Origin: Paenibacillaceae bacterium UBA6304
GTDB taxonomy: Bacteria; Bacillota; Bacilli; Paenibacillales; Paenibacillaceae
Length of the DNA: 8,123 bases
Direction: 5' to 3'
NCBI GenBank assembly: GCA_002439285.1
Contig: DJTQ01000219.1
Coordinates: forward strand, 1-8,123
Shown here: positions 1 to 6,389 of the stretch, one piece after another
Numbering within the stretch: position 1 is the first letter of the stretch
Layout of the letters: each line of letters opens with the position of its first letter
The notes under the pieces: model-generated
What the model saw: only the letters and a program-made list of their open reading frames with translations
What the model was told of the DNA's origin: nothing
Database searches by the model: none
Position numbers and translations under genes: made by a program

Positions 1-781
1 AATCCTGATAATTGGTTTCGCGGATGGGTATGCCGTGTCGTTCCAACAATTCGTTGGCAATTTCAAAGCCGACCTTCGATAAATCGCCGGTCACGATCAG
101 ATCATAATGGGATGGTTTGATTTGTAAGTCACGCAGATGTGCCTCTATCGTATCCACCGCTGCCGGGGCCATGGCTGCCCCCATATTGAACGGGTCCGTG
201 ATTCCCATATCGACGACCCGTCCGATTGTGGCAGAGGTTACGACCGGGCCGTTTCCCTGGAGCGAAAGTACGGCCGAACCCGAGCCGGTGACGGTGAACT
301 GGGCGGTCGGCGGCTTTTGTGAACCATATTCCGTCGGATAACGGAATTGCTTCTCGACGCTGGCGTTATGACTGCAAGTTCCGGCCAAAGCGTAATTGGC
401 ACCGCCGGAATTGACAATATACGACGCTAAAGCCAGGCTCTCCATGGAAGTTGAGCATGCGCCGAACAGGCCCAGGTAAGGAATGCTCAATGTTCTTGCG
501 GCAAAGCTGCTGCTGATGATTTGATTCATCAGGTCGCCCCCGAAGAAGAACTGCACCTGCTCCTTGGTCAGTCCGGCATGTTCAATGGCCAGCGACGTGG
601 ATTCTTCGAACAGGACTTTTTCCGCCTTCTCCCAGCTGTCTTGCCCCAGGTAAAGGTCGGCATGAACGATATCGAAATCATCGGCCAGCGGGCCTTGACC
701 TTCGAAGGGACCGACGATCGTCGCAGTACTAACGATTTTGGGTTTGTTTTCAAAAATCCAGCTTTGATGACCTTTTAGCAT
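1..781 (-). CDS. spoVAD: Stage V sporulation protein AD (SpoVAD), 3' end outside window
   Basis: SpoVAD is a soluble, thiolase-fold protein of the SpoVA complex at the spore inner membrane. In this family it binds dipicolinic acid and helps its uptake into the forespore and release at germination. Reverse-strand translation from the ATG at 781 gives 260 codons with no stop, beginning MLKGHQSWIFENKPKIVSTA. The family is usually about 335-340 residues, so roughly the last 75-80 are beyond base 1. Recognisable features are the thiolase-like GACSTSMES stretch (residues 107-115, Cys109 at the thiolase nucleophile position), the CSHNASVEKQFRYPTEYG block (136-153), and the Gly-rich TVTGSGSAVLS stretch (163-173). 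The start is decided by a GGAGGAGG ribosome binding site lying within the last codons of spoVAC; one base separates the spoVAC stop from this ATG, which indicates translational coupling. The next gene of such operons, spoVAE, would lie outside the window. Family assignment is very secure. Confidence 0.95.
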   Translation of the reverse strand, partial: MLKGHQSWIFENKPKIVSTATIVGPFEGQGPLADDFDIVHADLYLGQDSWEKAEKVLFEESTSLAIEHAGLTKEQVQFFFGGDLMNQIISSSFAARTLSIPYLGLFGACSTSMESLALASYIVNSGGANYALAGTCSHNASVEKQFRYPTEYGSQKPPTAQFTVTGSGSAVLSLQGNGPVVTSATIGRVVDMGITDPFNMGAAMAPAAVDTIEAHLRDLQIKPSHYDLIVTGDLSKVGFEIANELLERHGIPIRETNYQD

Positions 782-782
782 G

Positions 783-1271
783 TTAATGACCTCCTCCCGC
801 AAAATCAGGAACGAATACAGCATAAATAAGGCCGATGATAAAAGCTGCCACGGTACCGAAAACGATAACCGACCCGGCCAATTGAAACATTCCGGCACCG
901 ACTCCAAGCACAAGTCCTTCACTCCGGTGCTCAATGGCAGAGGAGGCCATGGAATTGGCAAACCCGGTTACCGGGACCGCAGTTCCGGCTCCGGCCCATT
1001 GGGCAATTTTGTCGTATACCCCAAAACAAGTCAGAATAATCGACAGAATGACAAGCACCGCGACAGTGGGGTTGCCGGCCTCTTTTTCACTAAACCCTCC
1101 GTAAGTAATAAAAGCTTGGCGAATGCATTCTCCGATCAGGCAGATCAGCCCTCCAACCAGGAAAGCGCGAAGACAATTAACGAAAGTGGGGCGTTTAGGT
1201 TCGATGTCGGCGGATAACCGTTGATACTGCTGCTGCGTGGGAGTTGATTTTTTATTCTTCTGCTTGGACAT
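783..1271 (-). CDS. spoVAC: Stage V sporulation protein AC (SpoVAC)
   Basis: SpoVAC is an integral protein of the forespore/spore inner membrane and a proposed channel component for dipicolinic acid. The 162-residue product fits the family length of about 150. It has a short charged Lys/Gln-rich N-terminus (1-27) and hydrophobic segments at about 31-56, 69-88 and 121-153. The loop AGAGTAVPVTGFANSM (94-109) is the conserved Gly/Pro/Asn-rich signature shared by SpoVAC and SpoVAE-type proteins. An AAAGGAGG ribosome binding site at 1281-1288 sits 9 bases before the ATG. It lies 23 bases after the 2Duf gene and one base before spoVAD, so all three are very likely one transcript. In spore formers such operons are expressed in the forespore under sigma G; that is family knowledge, and no clear promoter was found here. 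Confidence 0.95.
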   Translation of the reverse strand: MSKQKNKKSTPTQQQYQRLSADIEPKRPTFVNCLRAFLVGGLICLIGECIRQAFITYGGFSEKEAGNPTVAVLVILSIILTCFGVYDKIAQWAGAGTAVPVTGFANSMASSAIEHRSEGLVLGVGAGMFQLAGSVIVFGTVAAFIIGLIYAVFVPDFAGGGH

Positions 1272-1294
1272 CCGGGCAATCCTCCTTTGTTACT

Positions 1295-2155
1295 TTATCT
1301 GGCCAATACAGGTTTGACCTCATCTATAATTTTCTGCAATTTCGTGGAACAGGATCCGTACATTTGCTTGGCGGCAGTTTCTTTTGTGGAGAGGGCAAAC
1401 ATTTCAAGATCGGCTTCGCATTTTTTGAGCTGAGCCAGGAGTGTAGCTTTTTCCTGTGGGGCTGGAACCTGAATTTTATCATCGTAAAGATCCACGTAAA
1501 ATTGGCCGTATCCGTCAACTTGACCTAAATTCACATTATCCAGGGAAACGCCCAATTTCTCCAACTCGGTGTGAAGCCACTGCCGGTTTAACCCGTTGGT
1601 GGCCAGCGGCTCATCCATAATTTTGCCGTCTATAATGACGGTCTGCGGTTCCGGCTCGGGGGATACTTTAATCCCAAGATGGGAGGGAGTGAGCGGCTGG
1701 TATTCTTTTTTGAGTAGCGCATTGATTTCACCATCGGGCTCGATCAAAGCAAATTCGACCTGGGCAGTCTGGAAAATACTCTTTTTCCGCAGCTGCTCCA
1801 GCAATTCATCATTCGTTAACTTTTCTTTTTTCAGGTTCTCCTCTAGAATCTTGCCGTCTTTGATCAATATGGTTGATTTACTGTCGATCCAATCCCGGGC
1901 TTTTTTGCTCTTGATTTGAAGGTACTCGATGCCGAGCGACACCAGGAACCAGACGGCCATGGAGATGATTCCTAAATACCAGTGTGTATCCACGTCTACG
2001 GAGAGGTAAGCCGTGATGCTCCCGATCGTAATGCCGGTAATGTATTCAAAGAAGGACAACTGGGAAATTTGCCTTTTGCCCAGCATGCGCGTCAAAACAA
2101 AGAGAATCAGCGCGGAACACAGTGTTCGCACAATGACTTCCAACCAAATCGGCAT
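1295..2155 (-). CDS. 2Duf-type membrane protein: DUF421 (YetF-like) fused to C-terminal DUF1657
   Basis: This 286-residue protein has three N-terminal hydrophobic segments (about 8-22, 33-52 and 60-78). They include the YetF-family stretch around RQISQLSFFEYITGITIGS (28-46). A cytosolic DUF421 domain follows to about residue 228, with the typical ILIKDGKILEENL and VIIDGKIMDEPL strands. The last 50 residues (about 235-284) resemble the separate DUF1657 protein encoded divergently at 2322-2528. An ungapped alignment ending at the shared FAL gives about 10 identities in 17, including LEMFAL versus LEQFAL. This two-domain arrangement is that of 2Duf, found with spoVA genes on the heat-resistance element spoVA2mob of some Bacillus strains and reported to raise spore wet-heat resistance and affect germination. 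The molecular function is unproven. An AAAGGAG site (2163-2169) lies 7 bases before the ATG. It is the first gene of the operon with spoVAC and spoVAD. Confidence 0.88.
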   Translation of the reverse strand: MPIWLEVIVRTLCSALILFVLTRMLGKRQISQLSFFEYITGITIGSITAYLSVDVDTHWYLGIISMAVWFLVSLGIEYLQIKSKKARDWIDSKSTILIKDGKILEENLKKEKLTNDELLEQLRKKSIFQTAQVEFALIEPDGEINALLKKEYQPLTPSHLGIKVSPEPEPQTVIIDGKIMDEPLATNGLNRQWLHTELEKLGVSLDNVNLGQVDGYGQFYVDLYDDKIQVPAPQEKATLLAQLKKCEADLEMFALSTKETAAKQMYGSCSTKLQKIIDEVKPVLAR

Positions 2156-2321
2156 AACTCTGCTCCTTTCGAAACCGTAAAGTGAATTATTCCAATTATG
2201 CGCAACCGGCTTAATTTTACTAAAGAAAAATCTGGCATCCTTGCAGTCGAATATCGTTCAGCACCGACGGTTACATTATGTTTCGTGTTATATGCATAAT
2301 CGGAACAAGGTGGTGAAAAGA
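2156..2321. promoter_or_regulatory. Divergent promoter region between 2Duf-spoVA operon and DUF1657 gene
   Basis: This AT-rich 166-base gap must carry promoters in both directions. Rightward, GAATA (2249-2253) and CATTATG (2274-2280) each resemble the -35 and -10 of sigma G promoters, but the 20-base gap is longer than the usual 17-18, so the match is weak. Leftward, the reverse strand has CATAAT (2195-2200) with a poor TTTAGT 18 bases upstream, which is sigma-A-like at best. Forespore (sigma G) expression is expected from the gene content but is not proven by these boxes. Confidence 0.35.
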
Positions 2322-2528
2322 ATGACAGTTGCAGCACAGGTGAAAACGACGCTGGCCTCGTTGAAAAGCGCTCAAGCTAATCTCGAGCAGTTTGCTCTCA
2401 ACACGCAAAATCAAGAGGCTAAAAATCTCTTTACGAACGTAGCGGAGCAAACCCAGCAAATCGTCACACAAGTGGAGAGCAGGGTTCAGCAATTGGAAAA
2501 CGAAGAACCTCAATACAAAGGATTCTAG
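2322..2528 (+). CDS. DUF1657 family small spore-associated protein
   Basis: This 68-residue soluble protein begins MTVAAQVKTTLASLKSAQAN and is mostly helical, Gln/Ala-rich and without a signal peptide or membrane segment. Length and pattern match DUF1657, a family found almost only in spore formers, often beside spoVA genes. Its function is unknown. The same domain forms the C-terminus of the divergent 2Duf protein, so the two may bind each other or a common partner. The frame is open further upstream to 2241, but the ATG at 2322 is chosen because AAGGTGGTG (2307-2315) lies 6 bases before it and family members start at this point. A hairpin terminator follows at 2554-2575, so it is probably monocistronic. 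Confidence 0.88.
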   Translation: MTVAAQVKTTLASLKSAQANLEQFALNTQNQEAKNLFTNVAEQTQQIVTQVESRVQQLENEEPQYKGF

Positions 2529-2553
2529 TTCCGTCCCGGTATCAAAATAATTC

Positions 2554-2580
2554 GGCCCGTTCTTAGGAACGGGTCTATTT
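2554..2580 (+). terminator. Rho-independent terminator after DUF1657 gene
   Basis: The perfect 7-base arms CCCGTTC and GAACGGG (2556-2562 and 2567-2573) enclose a 4-base TTAG loop. The stem can be extended outward by two pairs (2554-2575, one of them G-U). A moderately T-rich tail (TCTATTTGCT) follows. It lies 25 bases after the DUF1657 stop and about 40 bases before the miaB promoter, so it separates the two units. Confidence 0.72.
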
Positions 2581-2618
2581 GCTATGTCTTTTACGGTTTC
2601 GGTTCTCTCTTGATCATC

Positions 2619-2647
2619 TGGATATCACCTGTGAATCATGATATAAT
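2619..2647 (+). promoter_or_regulatory. Predicted sigma-A promoter of miaB-ricA
   Basis: A perfect -10 box TATAAT (2642-2647) is preceded by TG at the extended -10 position. A 4-of-6 -35 box, TGGATA (2619-2624), sits at the ideal 17-base spacing. Transcription would start near 2654, giving a leader of about 78 bases before the miaB ATG. No obvious riboswitch or attenuator was seen in that leader. Confidence 0.7.
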
Positions 2648-2731
2648 TTGGTGTAATGCATTTTTTGGCTATGGATTGAATTTTAAAGACACTGAAATAG
2701 ATAGATTGGCACAAAGGAGTGAGCCGGCATC

Positions 2732-4282
2732 ATGGCTAAGGAGAGTAAGGATTACTCCAAGTATTTTGACTTCTCGGACGCGAAGGTCATCTCGGAGGAC
2801 GAGCGTGGGAAGAAGATCAGAATCCGTGGACGGGAGATCCAGATTCTTTCGGAACCGAATCACCGCATTGAGAAGCAGCGCGGTAAAGAAGATATTCAGG
2901 TACTGTACGAAACGGCAGTGCCGGACGAGATGAAGGCGATCGGCAACGGCAGACATTATATTGTATATACGTTTGGTTGCCAAATGAATGAACATGATAC
3001 GGAGACGATAAAGGGTCTCCTTGAACAAATGGGATACCAGCCTACCGAGGACCGGAAAGAGGCGGACATTATTCTGTTGAATACCTGTGCGGTCCGCGAG
3101 AATGCCGAGGATAAAGTGTTTGGAGAACTCGGTCATTTGAAGGGGCTCAAGACGGAAAAGCCGGATCTTTTGCTCGGGGTATGCGGATGCATGTCTCAAG
3201 AAGAAGGCGTAGTCAACCGGATTTTGCAAAAGCACGGGTTTGTCGACCTGATTTTCGGTACGCACAATATTCACCGCCTCCCTTATCTGATTCAGGAAGC
3301 GCTATTCAGCAAGGAAATGGTTGTCGAGGTGTGGTCCAAGGAAGGCGACATCATCGAGAACCTGCCGAAGAAGCGTGAAGGCATGCGGGGTTGGGTCAAT
3401 ATTATGTACGGCTGCGATAAATTCTGTACCTATTGCATCGTTCCGTTTACCCGCGGCAAGGAACGCAGCCGCCGTCCGGAGGATGTCATTGCCGAAGTAA
3501 GAGAGCTTGCGCGTCAAGGGTTTAAGGAAATTACGCTCCTTGGTCAAAATGTAAACGCGTATGGCAAGGATTTTACCGATATCCAGTACAGCTTCGCAAA
3601 TCTGATGGATGATATCCGCAAGATCGATATTCCGCGGGTGCGGTTCACGACATCCCATCCACGGGATTTTGATGATCATCTGATTGAGGTGCTTGCCAAA
3701 GGCGGCAACCTGGTAGAGCATATCCATTTGCCGGTTCAGTCAGGCAGCAGTGAAGTGCTGAAGAAAATGAGCCGGAAGTATACCCGTGAGCATTATCTGG
3801 ACCTTGTACGCAAAATTAAAGCCGCGATTCCGAACGTGGTACTGACGACGGATATTATCGTCGGTTTCCCGGGTGAGACGGAAGAACACTTCCAGGAGAC
3901 AATTTCCTTAATGCGTGAGGTTCGGTTTGACTTCGCCTATACCTTCTTATATTCACCACGTGAAGGAACCCCGGCCGCAGTGATGGAAGATAATGTGCCG
4001 ATGGAAGTGAAGAAGGAACGGCTACAGCGCCTTAATGACGTAGTGAATGAGAACAGTCGCATAAGCAACGACACGATGCAAGGCCGGATCGTAGAAGTGC
4101 TTGTGGAGGGTGAGAGCAAGAATAACGCAAGCGTGCTTGCCGGTAGAACGCGCAGCAATAAGCTGGTCCACTTCGAAGGCGGAAGCGATCTTATTGGTCA
4201 AATCGTCAACGTGGAAATCACGGACCCGATGACTTGGTATATCAAGGGCAACATTGTGTCCGAGACTGTATCTTTGACATAG
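2732..4282 (+). CDS. miaB: tRNA-2-methylthio-N6-dimethylallyladenosine synthase MiaB
   Basis: MiaB is a radical-SAM methylthiotransferase that converts i6A37 to ms2i6A37 in tRNAs reading UNN codons. The 516-residue product has the full architecture. The N-terminal methylthiotransferase domain (about 76-200) has the three ligands of its auxiliary 4Fe-4S cluster: Cys83 ([10 protein letters not shown]), Cys119 (NTCAVRENA) and Cys153 (VCGCM). The radical SAM domain (about 215-440) has Cys228, Cys232 and Cys235 in GCDKFCTYC. The C-terminal TRAM domain spans about 443-510. The 70-residue polar N-terminal extension, longer than in E. coli MiaB, is usual for Bacillus-type enzymes. The ATG has AAAGGAG at 2713-2719, 12 bases upstream, which is somewhat long. 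ricA follows 46 bases later without a terminator, the same order as ymcB-ymcA in B. subtilis. Confidence 0.97.
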   Translation: MAKESKDYSKYFDFSDAKVISEDERGKKIRIRGREIQILSEPNHRIEKQRGKEDIQVLYETAVPDEMKAIGNGRHYIVYTFGCQMNEHDTETIKGLLEQMGYQPTEDRKEADIILLNTCAVRENAEDKVFGELGHLKGLKTEKPDLLLGVCGCMSQEEGVVNRILQKHGFVDLIFGTHNIHRLPYLIQEALFSKEMVVEVWSKEGDIIENLPKKREGMRGWVNIMYGCDKFCTYCIVPFTRGKERSRRPEDVIAEVRELARQGFKEITLLGQNVNAYGKDFTDIQYSFANLMDDIRKIDIPRVRFTTSHPRDFDDHLIEVLAKGGNLVEHIHLPVQSGSSEVLKKMSRKYTREHYLDLVRKIKAAIPNVVLTTDIIVGFPGETEEHFQETISLMREVRFDFAYTFLYSPREGTPAAVMEDNVPMEVKKERLQRLNDVVNENSRISNDTMQGRIVEVLVEGESKNNASVLAGRTRSNKLVHFEGGSDLIGQIVNVEITDPMTWYIKGNIVSETVSLT

Positions 4283-4314
4283 AAATTCAGACAAGTCACA
4301 TAACCGATAGAGCG

Positions 4315-4331
4315 AAGGGGGTAAGACCTTG
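4315..4331 (+). promoter_or_regulatory. Ribosome binding site fixing the TTG start of ricA
   Basis: AAGGGGG (4315-4321) is followed by a 7-base spacer and the TTG at 4329-4331. No ATG or GTG in frame lies closer to a comparable site. The next in-frame ATG (4416) would remove residues that align with the start of the family domain. This supports the unusual TTG start and therefore the His-rich extension it encodes. Confidence 0.75.
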
Positions 4332-4790
4332 GGAGAACATCATAATCATCATGATCATACGGACTGCGGCGTACCGAAATTCGATTCCCGCGATCTGGTG
4401 ATCCGCGAGGATATTATGTCGAAGGCGAAAGAATTGGCCGCGTTAATCGGAACGAGCGAGGAAGTCAGGCAGTTTCAGAAGGCTGAGCAATTGATTCAGC
4501 ATCATGAGCGTGTACAAACCATAATTAGTTCGATCAAGAAGAAGCAGAAGGAAATCGTAGCGTTCGAAAGCTTCCAGAACAAAGCGATGGTAGAGAAAAT
4601 CGAACGAGAAATCGAGGAGCTGCAGGATGAATTGGATGGAATTCCGGTCGTCACCGAGTTCCAGCAAAGTCAAAGCGATATCAATTATTTGCTGCAGCTT
4701 GTCATTTCGGTCATTCGGGATACGGTCTCCGATAAGGTTAATGTGGAGGCAGGCAGCGAGCCGGCAGCGACTTCCGGCTATGGGGAGTAA
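4329..4790 (+). CDS. ricA: RicA/YmcA, YlbF-YmcA family regulator of RNase Y and the phosphorelay
   Basis: In B. subtilis, RicA (YmcA) joins RicF (YlbF) and RicT (YaaT) in a complex that stimulates RNase Y cleavage of several mRNAs. The complex also promotes Spo0A-dependent sporulation, competence and biofilm formation, and it carries 4Fe-4S clusters. The 153-residue protein shows the family's long helical hairpin (about 23-135). The LVIREDIMSKAKELAALI start and the QKEIVAFESFQ and GIPVVTEFQQSQSDIN segments are typical. Position directly after miaB matches B. subtilis and supports RicA over RicF. Oddities: it starts at TTG, and residues 1-20 form an extra His-rich segment (His4, 5, 7, 8 and 10, then Cys13). 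Cys13 is the only cysteine, and the C-terminal tail, where I recall the B. subtilis protein having its cysteine, has none. A strong terminator follows. Confidence 0.87.
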   Translation: MGEHHNHHDHTDCGVPKFDSRDLVIREDIMSKAKELAALIGTSEEVRQFQKAEQLIQHHERVQTIISSIKKKQKEIVAFESFQNKAMVEKIEREIEELQDELDGIPVVTEFQQSQSDINYLLQLVISVIRDTVSDKVNVEAGSEPAATSGYGE

Positions 4791-4802
4791 TTGGTTGAAG
4801 TC

Positions 4803-4835
4803 GGTGCGGGAGATTTCCTTCCGCACCTTTTTATT
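4803..4835 (+). terminator. Strong intrinsic terminator of the miaB-ricA operon
   Basis: The arms GGTGCGG (4803-4809) and CCGCACC (4821-4827) pair perfectly. Three more inner pairs (GAG with CTT, one G-U) leave a 5-base ATTTC loop, and TTTTTATT follows directly. It starts 12 bases after the ricA stop codon, as expected for the end of this transcript. Confidence 0.92.
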
Positions 4836-4873
4836 CTTCATGCGGTAGAATCGAATACCATGACATAAAAGGT

Positions 4874-4907
4874 TTGTTTAACGGGCATGGTCTTAATATA
4901 AGATGCC
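4874..4907 (+). promoter_or_regulatory. Possible promoter of the thioesterase gene, overlapping a small inverted repeat
   Basis: TTGTTT (4874-4879) and TATAAG (4897-4902) are separated by 17 bases, a fair sigma-A match (3/6 and 5/6). The -10 box sits within an inverted repeat, TCTTA-ATA-TAAGA (4891-4903). GGCA (4884-4887) and TGCC (4904-4907) extend it if three bases bulge on the left. The gene needs its own promoter because a strong terminator lies just upstream. Confidence 0.42.
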
Positions 4908-4931
4908 TAGACAGGATGGAGGTAACGATTC

Positions 4932-5345
4932 ATGGAATGGGATGAAATTATGCGTAAGGAAGAGCAATCCTTTTGGGGGCTCATGGGGATGAAGCTGATT
5001 TCAGCGGACAGTAACCTGGTCGAGATTGGACTGACGGCTGGAGATCAACACCTAAACTCGATGGGAATCGTTCATGGCGGCGTGTTATCATCGATGATGG
5101 ATCAGACTATGGGAACGCTCGTAGCGGCAATAAAAAATGGCAGTCAAGGGGTAACTACCCATTTGAATGTGAATTTCCTCAATGCAATGCGTAAGGGAGA
5201 ATTGATAGCGTCGGCGTTTCTGCTGCATGAAAGCCGCCGGACGATGACGTTGCGTGCGGAAGTTCGCAACGAAGAAGGCGTACTGGGCTGTATCGCTACG
5301 GCAACGTTTCGTCTGCCGCGCGAGCGGAGTGAAAGTGCGAACTAG
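4932..5345 (+). CDS. PaaI-family hotdog-fold acyl-CoA thioesterase
   Basis: This is a 137-residue single hotdog domain, the usual size for PaaI/YbgC-like thioesterases, which hydrolyse acyl-CoA thioesters and often act as homotetramers. The central motif is HLNSMGIVHGGVLSSMMDQTMG (40-61). It has Asn42, the HGG at 48-50 at the start of the long helix, and Asp57 at the catalytic acid position of the PaaI group. The strand with TTHLNVNFLNAM (75-86) is also typical. There is no signal peptide or membrane segment, so it should be cytosolic. The natural substrate cannot be told from sequence; phenylacetyl-CoA is unlikely to be assumed without paa genes, and none are seen here. A GGAGGT site (4918-4923) is 8 bases before the ATG. 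It lies between the ricA terminator and the nrtR leader and appears to be a single-gene unit. Confidence 0.9.
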   Translation: MEWDEIMRKEEQSFWGLMGMKLISADSNLVEIGLTAGDQHLNSMGIVHGGVLSSMMDQTMGTLVAAIKNGSQGVTTHLNVNFLNAMRKGELIASAFLLHESRRTMTLRAEVRNEEGVLGCIATATFRLPRERSESAN

Positions 5346-5356
5346 CTAATTGAATT

Positions 5357-5440
5357 TATATAAGATGAACCGAAGAATATGATGCAGGATCATTTTACGT
5401 ACTTGCCCTAACATCTATTTTCCATAGTTCATTTTATATA
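5357..5440 (+). repeat. Long inverted repeat in the thioesterase-nrtR intergenic region
   Basis: TATATAAGATGAAC (5357-5370) is the reverse complement of GTTCATTTTATATA (5427-5440) except for one position, which would be a G-U pair in RNA. The 56-base interval contains a smaller perfect hairpin, ATGAT-GCAGG-ATCAT (5379-5393), and the TTACGTA element at 5395-5401. No T-tract follows, so it is not a standard terminator. It may be a regulatory leader structure or may arise from AT-rich sequence. Confidence 0.55.
5395..5408 (+). promoter_or_regulatory. Candidate NrtR site upstream of nrtR, shared with pncB leader
   Basis: TTACGTACTTGCCC matches TTACGTAAGTGCTC (6428-6441, upstream of pncB) at 11 of 14 positions. 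The core TACGTA is palindromic, but unlike the pncB copy the flanks here are not. It lies about 125 bases before the nrtR start, where an autoregulatory site could sit. The role is inferred only from gene content and sharing. Confidence 0.3.
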
Positions 5441-5521
5441 GTGGAATAATTATTAATGTAATTAATTATCTGGAACGCCCATGTTCTTAAGATGGACAAG
5501 GCGTTATCATATGACTGATGT

Positions 5522-5534
5522 GGTGATCGTAATG
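5522..5534 (+). promoter_or_regulatory. Ribosome binding site deciding the nrtR start
   Basis: GGTGATC (5522-5528) is a 7-base match to the 3' part of the full Shine-Dalgarno sequence (AAGGAGGTGATC). It is in the correct register: 8 bases separate its GG from the ATG at 5532. In-frame ATGs at 5481 and 5511 have weaker sites (AAGG at 5498-5501 for the latter) and would add an uncharacteristic N-terminus. Confidence 0.6.
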
Positions 5535-6311
5535 AGCAATAAGAAGCAGCAAGCCGAGCCCGAGGATGAAGTTAAGAAATACCGGACGCCGGACGGCATA
5601 CCGGCCGATATTGTCATGTTTACCTTGACCAGGCAGGAACGTAAAGCATCCACGAAATCGCTGCCGCGCTTTGATCTCAAAGTCATGCTGATTCGTCGTA
5701 GAAGCTGGCCGTTTGCCGGTGCTTGGGCGCTTCCGGGCGGATTTTCCCAGGAGGATGAGTCTCTCTTCGAGACGGCGCGCCGTGAATTGAAGGAGGAGAC
5801 CGGGGTAGACGGACACCATCTGGAATATTTGGGGGTCTACAGCAAGCCGGGTCGAGATCCCCGCGGATGGATCATATCACACGCGTTTTTTGCGCTTGTG
5901 GAGGAATGGGTGCTGGAAAAGCGCCAGTCCGCGGATGATGCCCAAGAGGTGGGCTTATTTACGGTGCAGGAAGCACTGGAAGAGCTGGACCTAGCCTTTG
6001 ATCATCGTGAAATATTGAAGGATGCGTACCGGAGAATTCAGCAGCAAATGCTGCAAACAACGATTGCCAGACAGTTTCTGCCGCCGCATTTTACGTTGGG
6101 TGAACTGTATCAGGTGATTCAGACGGTGGTTCCTGATTTTGCGGAGCTTAATTTCATTCGCAAGATTACTTCGACTCGCAGCCGCCAGGGAATCTTGGAA
6201 GAAGTGCGCGATGAGAACGATAAACCGATGCTATCCAATCAATATTCGCAGCGTCCGGCCCAGCTATATCGCTTTACCGATTTTACGCCGCAACTGTCAA
6301 TTTACACCTAG
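5532..6311 (+). CDS. nrtR: NrtR-like Nudix hydrolase/winged-helix regulator of NAD metabolism
   Basis: NrtR proteins join a Nudix domain that senses or hydrolyses ADP-ribose-type NAD metabolites to a DNA-binding winged helix, and they repress NAD synthesis and salvage genes. The 259-residue product has a Nudix domain at about 24-165. Its Nudix box is complete (70-92): Gly70, Glu76, Arg84-Glu85, Glu88-Glu89 and Gly91 fit GX5EX7REUXEEXGU. The C-terminal domain (about 182-250) has FTLGELYQVIQ, NFIRKI and RPAQLYRF, the last being typical of the NrtR winged helix. The gene directly precedes pncB on the same strand, the classic NrtR target. The intact box suggests it could still be catalytic, unlike family members with degenerate boxes. 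Starts at 5481 or 5511 remain possible. The alternative is a plain ADP-ribose pyrophosphatase without a regulatory role, less likely given the C-terminal domain. Confidence 0.83.
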   Translation: MSNKKQQAEPEDEVKKYRTPDGIPADIVMFTLTRQERKASTKSLPRFDLKVMLIRRRSWPFAGAWALPGGFSQEDESLFETARRELKEETGVDGHHLEYLGVYSKPGRDPRGWIISHAFFALVEEWVLEKRQSADDAQEVGLFTVQEALEELDLAFDHREILKDAYRRIQQQMLQTTIARQFLPPHFTLGELYQVIQTVVPDFAELNFIRKITSTRSRQGILEEVRDENDKPMLSNQYSQRPAQLYRFTDFTPQLSIYT

Positions 6312-6389
6312 CCCCAATCCAGTTGGGCATACATACTCTATTTATAAGAGTCTAGAAGAGATGTAATAGAGAAGAAAACGATGCGGGGA

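Noticed and set aside
780..1217. 145-codon plus-strand open frame opposite spoVAC
   Set aside because: The composition is unlike a real protein, and the minus-strand SpoVAC is unmistakable.
2241..2321. Upstream ATG extending the DUF1657 protein by 27 residues
   Set aside because: There is no ribosome binding site there; the extension is not part of the family, and AAGGTGGTG fits the ATG at 2322.
1..2528. The spore gene block as a recent transposon insertion (spoVA2mob on a Tn1546-like element)
   Set aside because: There is no transposase, terminal inverted repeat or clear composition shift in view. The left boundary is outside the window, so this cannot be excluded.
2669..3274. 201-codon open frame on the minus strand within miaB
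   Set aside because: It lies opposite a fully conserved miaB, has no recognisable domain and no convincing ribosome binding site, so it is a shadow frame.
5481..5531. Longer nrtR starting at 5481 or 5511
   Set aside because: The GGTGATC site in correct register favours 5532, and the extra residues look like untranslated sequence. Not fully excluded for 5511.
6311..6328. Small hairpin GCCC(C)AA...TTGGGC at the nrtR stop codon as a terminator
   Set aside because: The stem is short with a bulge, and no T-tract follows; at most it is weak.
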